From: Glandiceps talaboti
Taxonomy: Eukaryota > Hemichordata > Enteropneusta > Spengelidae
NCBI RefSeq assembly: GCF_964340395.1
Contig: NC_135563.1
Location: 23,454,309 to 23,518,308, forward strand
Length of the DNA stretch: 64,000 nt
Direction of reading: 5' to 3'
How positions within the stretch are numbered: position 1 is the first letter of the stretch; each line of letters begins with the position of its first letter. Under the pieces are notes generated by a model. The model did not search any database. It was not told the DNA's origin and saw nothing but the letters and a program-made list of their open reading frames with translations. A program made the translations under genes and the position numbers. Below, in pieces: positions 60,976 through 64,000 of this stretch.

Positions 60976-63900
60976 TGTCGATGATGTACAGGAACTATAC
61001 CCTTTTCACCAAGGTCTTATTCATCATCTCACTAAACAGAAGTACACCATGTGTATCTCAAACAAGGAGTGTGTGTGTCTCAAACACCCAAATGCTAAGC
61101 ATTTATGACAAAGAGTGTGAACGTTGTACAGGGTTGTTCAAAACTACAAATCTGTATCAGAGAAGAATTGGAGGGAGGGTGACCCGTTGCTTCAATGGTT
61201 CAAACTCACACTTCGGGGCAACGATACTTCATATTACGTGCCCACTGAAAGTTTCATATGATGCCTTATATATAGATCAATTTTTGTTATCCTGACTTTT
61301 ATCCGGTCAGATTGCCTACAAATGAGAGTGTCTTGAAATGTCTCAATTTTGACGACATATTTACATGCTACTTTCTGTCATTTGTTGCCTGTGGACAATA
61401 TAAGCATTGTCAGACAACAGCCCCTAGCCAACTCTCCCGGATGTTGGTATATGAAACAATTTCAATACCGAGATAACGTGTAAATCCATCCATGATATAA
61501 ATGATGGAGTTATGCAATATATATACGTCAAGTCTAAATACATTTTAGTCAATGTGCTTTCGTGTGTGTAAGCAAGAATGTGAATTTCCGCCACTCTATT
61601 ATTTCTTGTATTTATTATGACACAAGCTGAAATCCTTCATTGAATATTTTCAGTGTGTGACATTATAGGCTTTTCTTACTTATTCCACCAGACTCGTTGA
61701 ACGTGACTGTCGATTCCAGTGCAGTACATGTTTGTGAACAGATCGAAGGAAATGAACCAAATGCACATGACAGGCATTTTAATTATCAGTGGATGGAGCC
61801 GTAACGTGTCACAATATAAGAAAATCTATTGTTTTTCATCTTTAGCTTTTTCTACTTCCAAGTGTAAAGAATTACTTATACACCTAATTTGAGTTATTCT
61901 TTTGATCACGTGGCTTTATCATTATTGTTATCAAAAGTCTTATAACAAACGTTCCTAGAGTTGCAAAGATTGCCATTAATTCTTTCCCGTTAGAAAGTGC
62001 CCACGGCTAATTCCCTCATACCGTGTATAGAGATACTGTTGATATGACAGTATAGACAAATCACGTCTTCCTAATGGGGACGAAACAAATAAAACAAATT
62101 GGACTTGTCTCCAGTCTATGTCTACCTTGATACAATCTAAACTAAACAACATCAAATCTTAAATGTCTTTAAGGATGTCTGTGATTGATTATTCCTTACA
62201 GTGCTAAGACTGAAGATTCTCCTTCCTAAAGTTACAAACTATTTTTAAAGCCATTTTTTAAAACGATTCTATTTTATTATTCTGTGTATGTGATAATCCG
62301 TTTTGGATATTTACACTGTATTCCACAGATATACGATATAAATACAAACAAGAGCAAACAATGCCAGTGAGAGACGAGCATTTCATCATGGTGGTATATA
62401 GCACCAGCTGACAGTTTTAATGTAGGAGACGTTTTCTATTTTCGAAACGTACCCCTTCTAACATTACAACCCGCTGGGTAGTTGCTAGAAGTACATTTGA
62501 CGGTAGTACCTTATCAGCAGTAGAACCAATCCAGTTAATTGAAATAGAGAAAATACAGCAGTAAAAGTAGTCAGTGTGTTCTACTAAAATACGTGGGTGG
62601 TTGTCTTTGACGTCAGTTAGCAATTGTATATGAGTTTTTGTACTCATTGATAGAGAAATGGTTAGAGAAGATAATACTTAGGTAACTGCACCAAAGTTTA
62701 CTACGTGTAAGTCGGTAAAATGTCTTTCTTACACAAAATACGAATGTGTCACCAATGTGAATTTGTAATAAAATGGTAGTGTGAAAATCCTAGCTGATGT
62801 GTAGGTGTGCACAGTTTACCCTGAAGCTTTTAAGAAAGTGTAAAGAAAGGGAGGAACAGAGGAAATTGCACCATATAACCTGATTTGAAAAAAAGGTGAC
62901 AAATTTCTCTCATAAAACACGTCATTGTTCCTTAGCTGTATTCTAAGTTTAAGTGAAAAGTAGGTATTAATACAGGCACCGCAGTGATATATTTGTAAGG
63001 ATTTGACGAAGGTAACGACACATGTACGCAAATATCGATCTTAAAAATTAGTATCCCACATTATATGGCCAATAGTCTCATCAAATTCTCGTTCCCTCAC
63101 ATGAAATGAGAGTTTTCAGTTATAATTTCTCACTTTCACCAGTAAAGTCTTGTACATAGATACATAATAATTGTCCCACTGTTTTATCACTGTTTCAAGA
63201 TAGTGTTGATGGTGTTATACAAAGGAATACCCTTACAAACACCTGGTAACCAAATTGAAGCCTCTGGGCGTTTCTTTGGTCGAATTACCAAGATAAACCT
63301 GAAGACGTATGGCATCATCACATATTCGGAAATGCTAAACTGTGGATTAGGAAGACAGACTGAAAGACGACACCATTTTAGTAAATGTATCCAACAAATG
63401 AGTATACTTTATTCATACATACATCTACTTAAACAAATGAATTAGTCGAATGACTACTTAAAGTTTCTACAATTGGAATTCTTTATGTATAGTGGCATTA
63501 AACATTGAACACTCCAGTCAGATTTGTGTCACATTTAATTGCACTTTTCTTCATAACTCTTCCTCAAGATCTGAGATAGAGTAAGACTTATTTTCTTTTT
63601 TACGTACTTAGTTTACTTTGCGAGAAAAATGACAAATTACAAACGTCTTTGCAAGAACAACACTTAAGTGCATATTGTGTCTTTTAAGAAGATTGCTGAA
63701 AATGATACTTGTTATAAACCAATAAGCTAAGCAATGGTTATCTGTAGATAAGTACATTCTTACTGATAAATTGAAGGAACGTTATATCATTTAGAATATA
63801 TTCTATAGAAGTCTAGACATATATTTTTGTCTTTAGATGGATTGTCGTAAAATACATAATTTACGTGATTGCATTCAAGGAAAATAACAATCATGTGATA

Positions 63901-64000
63901 GTGTCCAGGTAGGTTATACTAAAAATCAAAATCTAGCAACTGAAATACAGCGAAAGTTAGTCAGACATTCTTACCACCTTATGCAAAAGTAAGACAGAAG

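Noticed and set aside
60975-61295. Plus-strand frame of 106 codons
   Set aside because: Starts in a poly-C flank, no domain recognised, no supporting signals.

Overview
The window is animal genomic DNA. It is AT-rich, its genes are split by GT-AG introns, and it is heavily loaded with micro- and minisatellites. The best clue to the source is a complexin gene whose N-terminus (MAAFVAKQLVGNKISSVKG) resembles protostome complexins such as that of Drosophila. With the non-LTR retrotransposon remnant and the many foldback elements, this suggests a marine invertebrate, probably a lophotrochozoan. The species cannot be fixed from the sequence.

Layout. (1) 1-33.5 kb, plus strand: complexin (CPLX) in four coding exons (7319-7373, 17122-17288, 22914-23040, 33467-33540; 140 aa). 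A phase-compatible candidate alternative first exon lies at 6920-6998. Its upstream region and introns carry a 39-base poly-C tract, foldback elements and five minisatellites (20-, 32-, 35-, 55- and about 32-bp units); the 55-bp array alone is about 4.4 kb. (2) 33.5-41.6 kb: presumed complexin 3' UTR and intergenic DNA, with a tRNA-like sequence, a CR1-like reverse transcriptase remnant split by an insertion, a 14-bp minisatellite and a foldback element. (3) 51.9-41.7 kb, minus strand: a seven-exon gene for a 642-aa secreted protein with six W-rich lectin-propeller-like repeats, a DWIGIYP (SKICH/Ig-like) domain and a cysteine-containing helical C-terminus. All exon phases fit. A 15-copy, 60-bp minisatellite has copied the splice acceptor of its fifth exon. 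(4) 53.3-55.2 kb, plus strand: a three-exon gene for a 77-aa secreted, eight-cysteine peptide of beta-microseminoprotein/VWC type. (5) 55.2-64 kb: intergenic DNA with very long (TA)n tracts, duplicated modules and a MITE; no gene was recognised.

Complexin is a presynaptic regulator of SNARE-driven exocytosis. The other two genes encode secreted proteins. Nothing suggests that the three work together; they are neighbours in an ordinary animal chromosome. CpG dinucleotides are scarce up to about 51 kb and become much commoner to the right of the first exon of the lectin-like gene. This fits gene-body methylation in an invertebrate. No operon, CRISPR array, virus or bacterial feature was seen.
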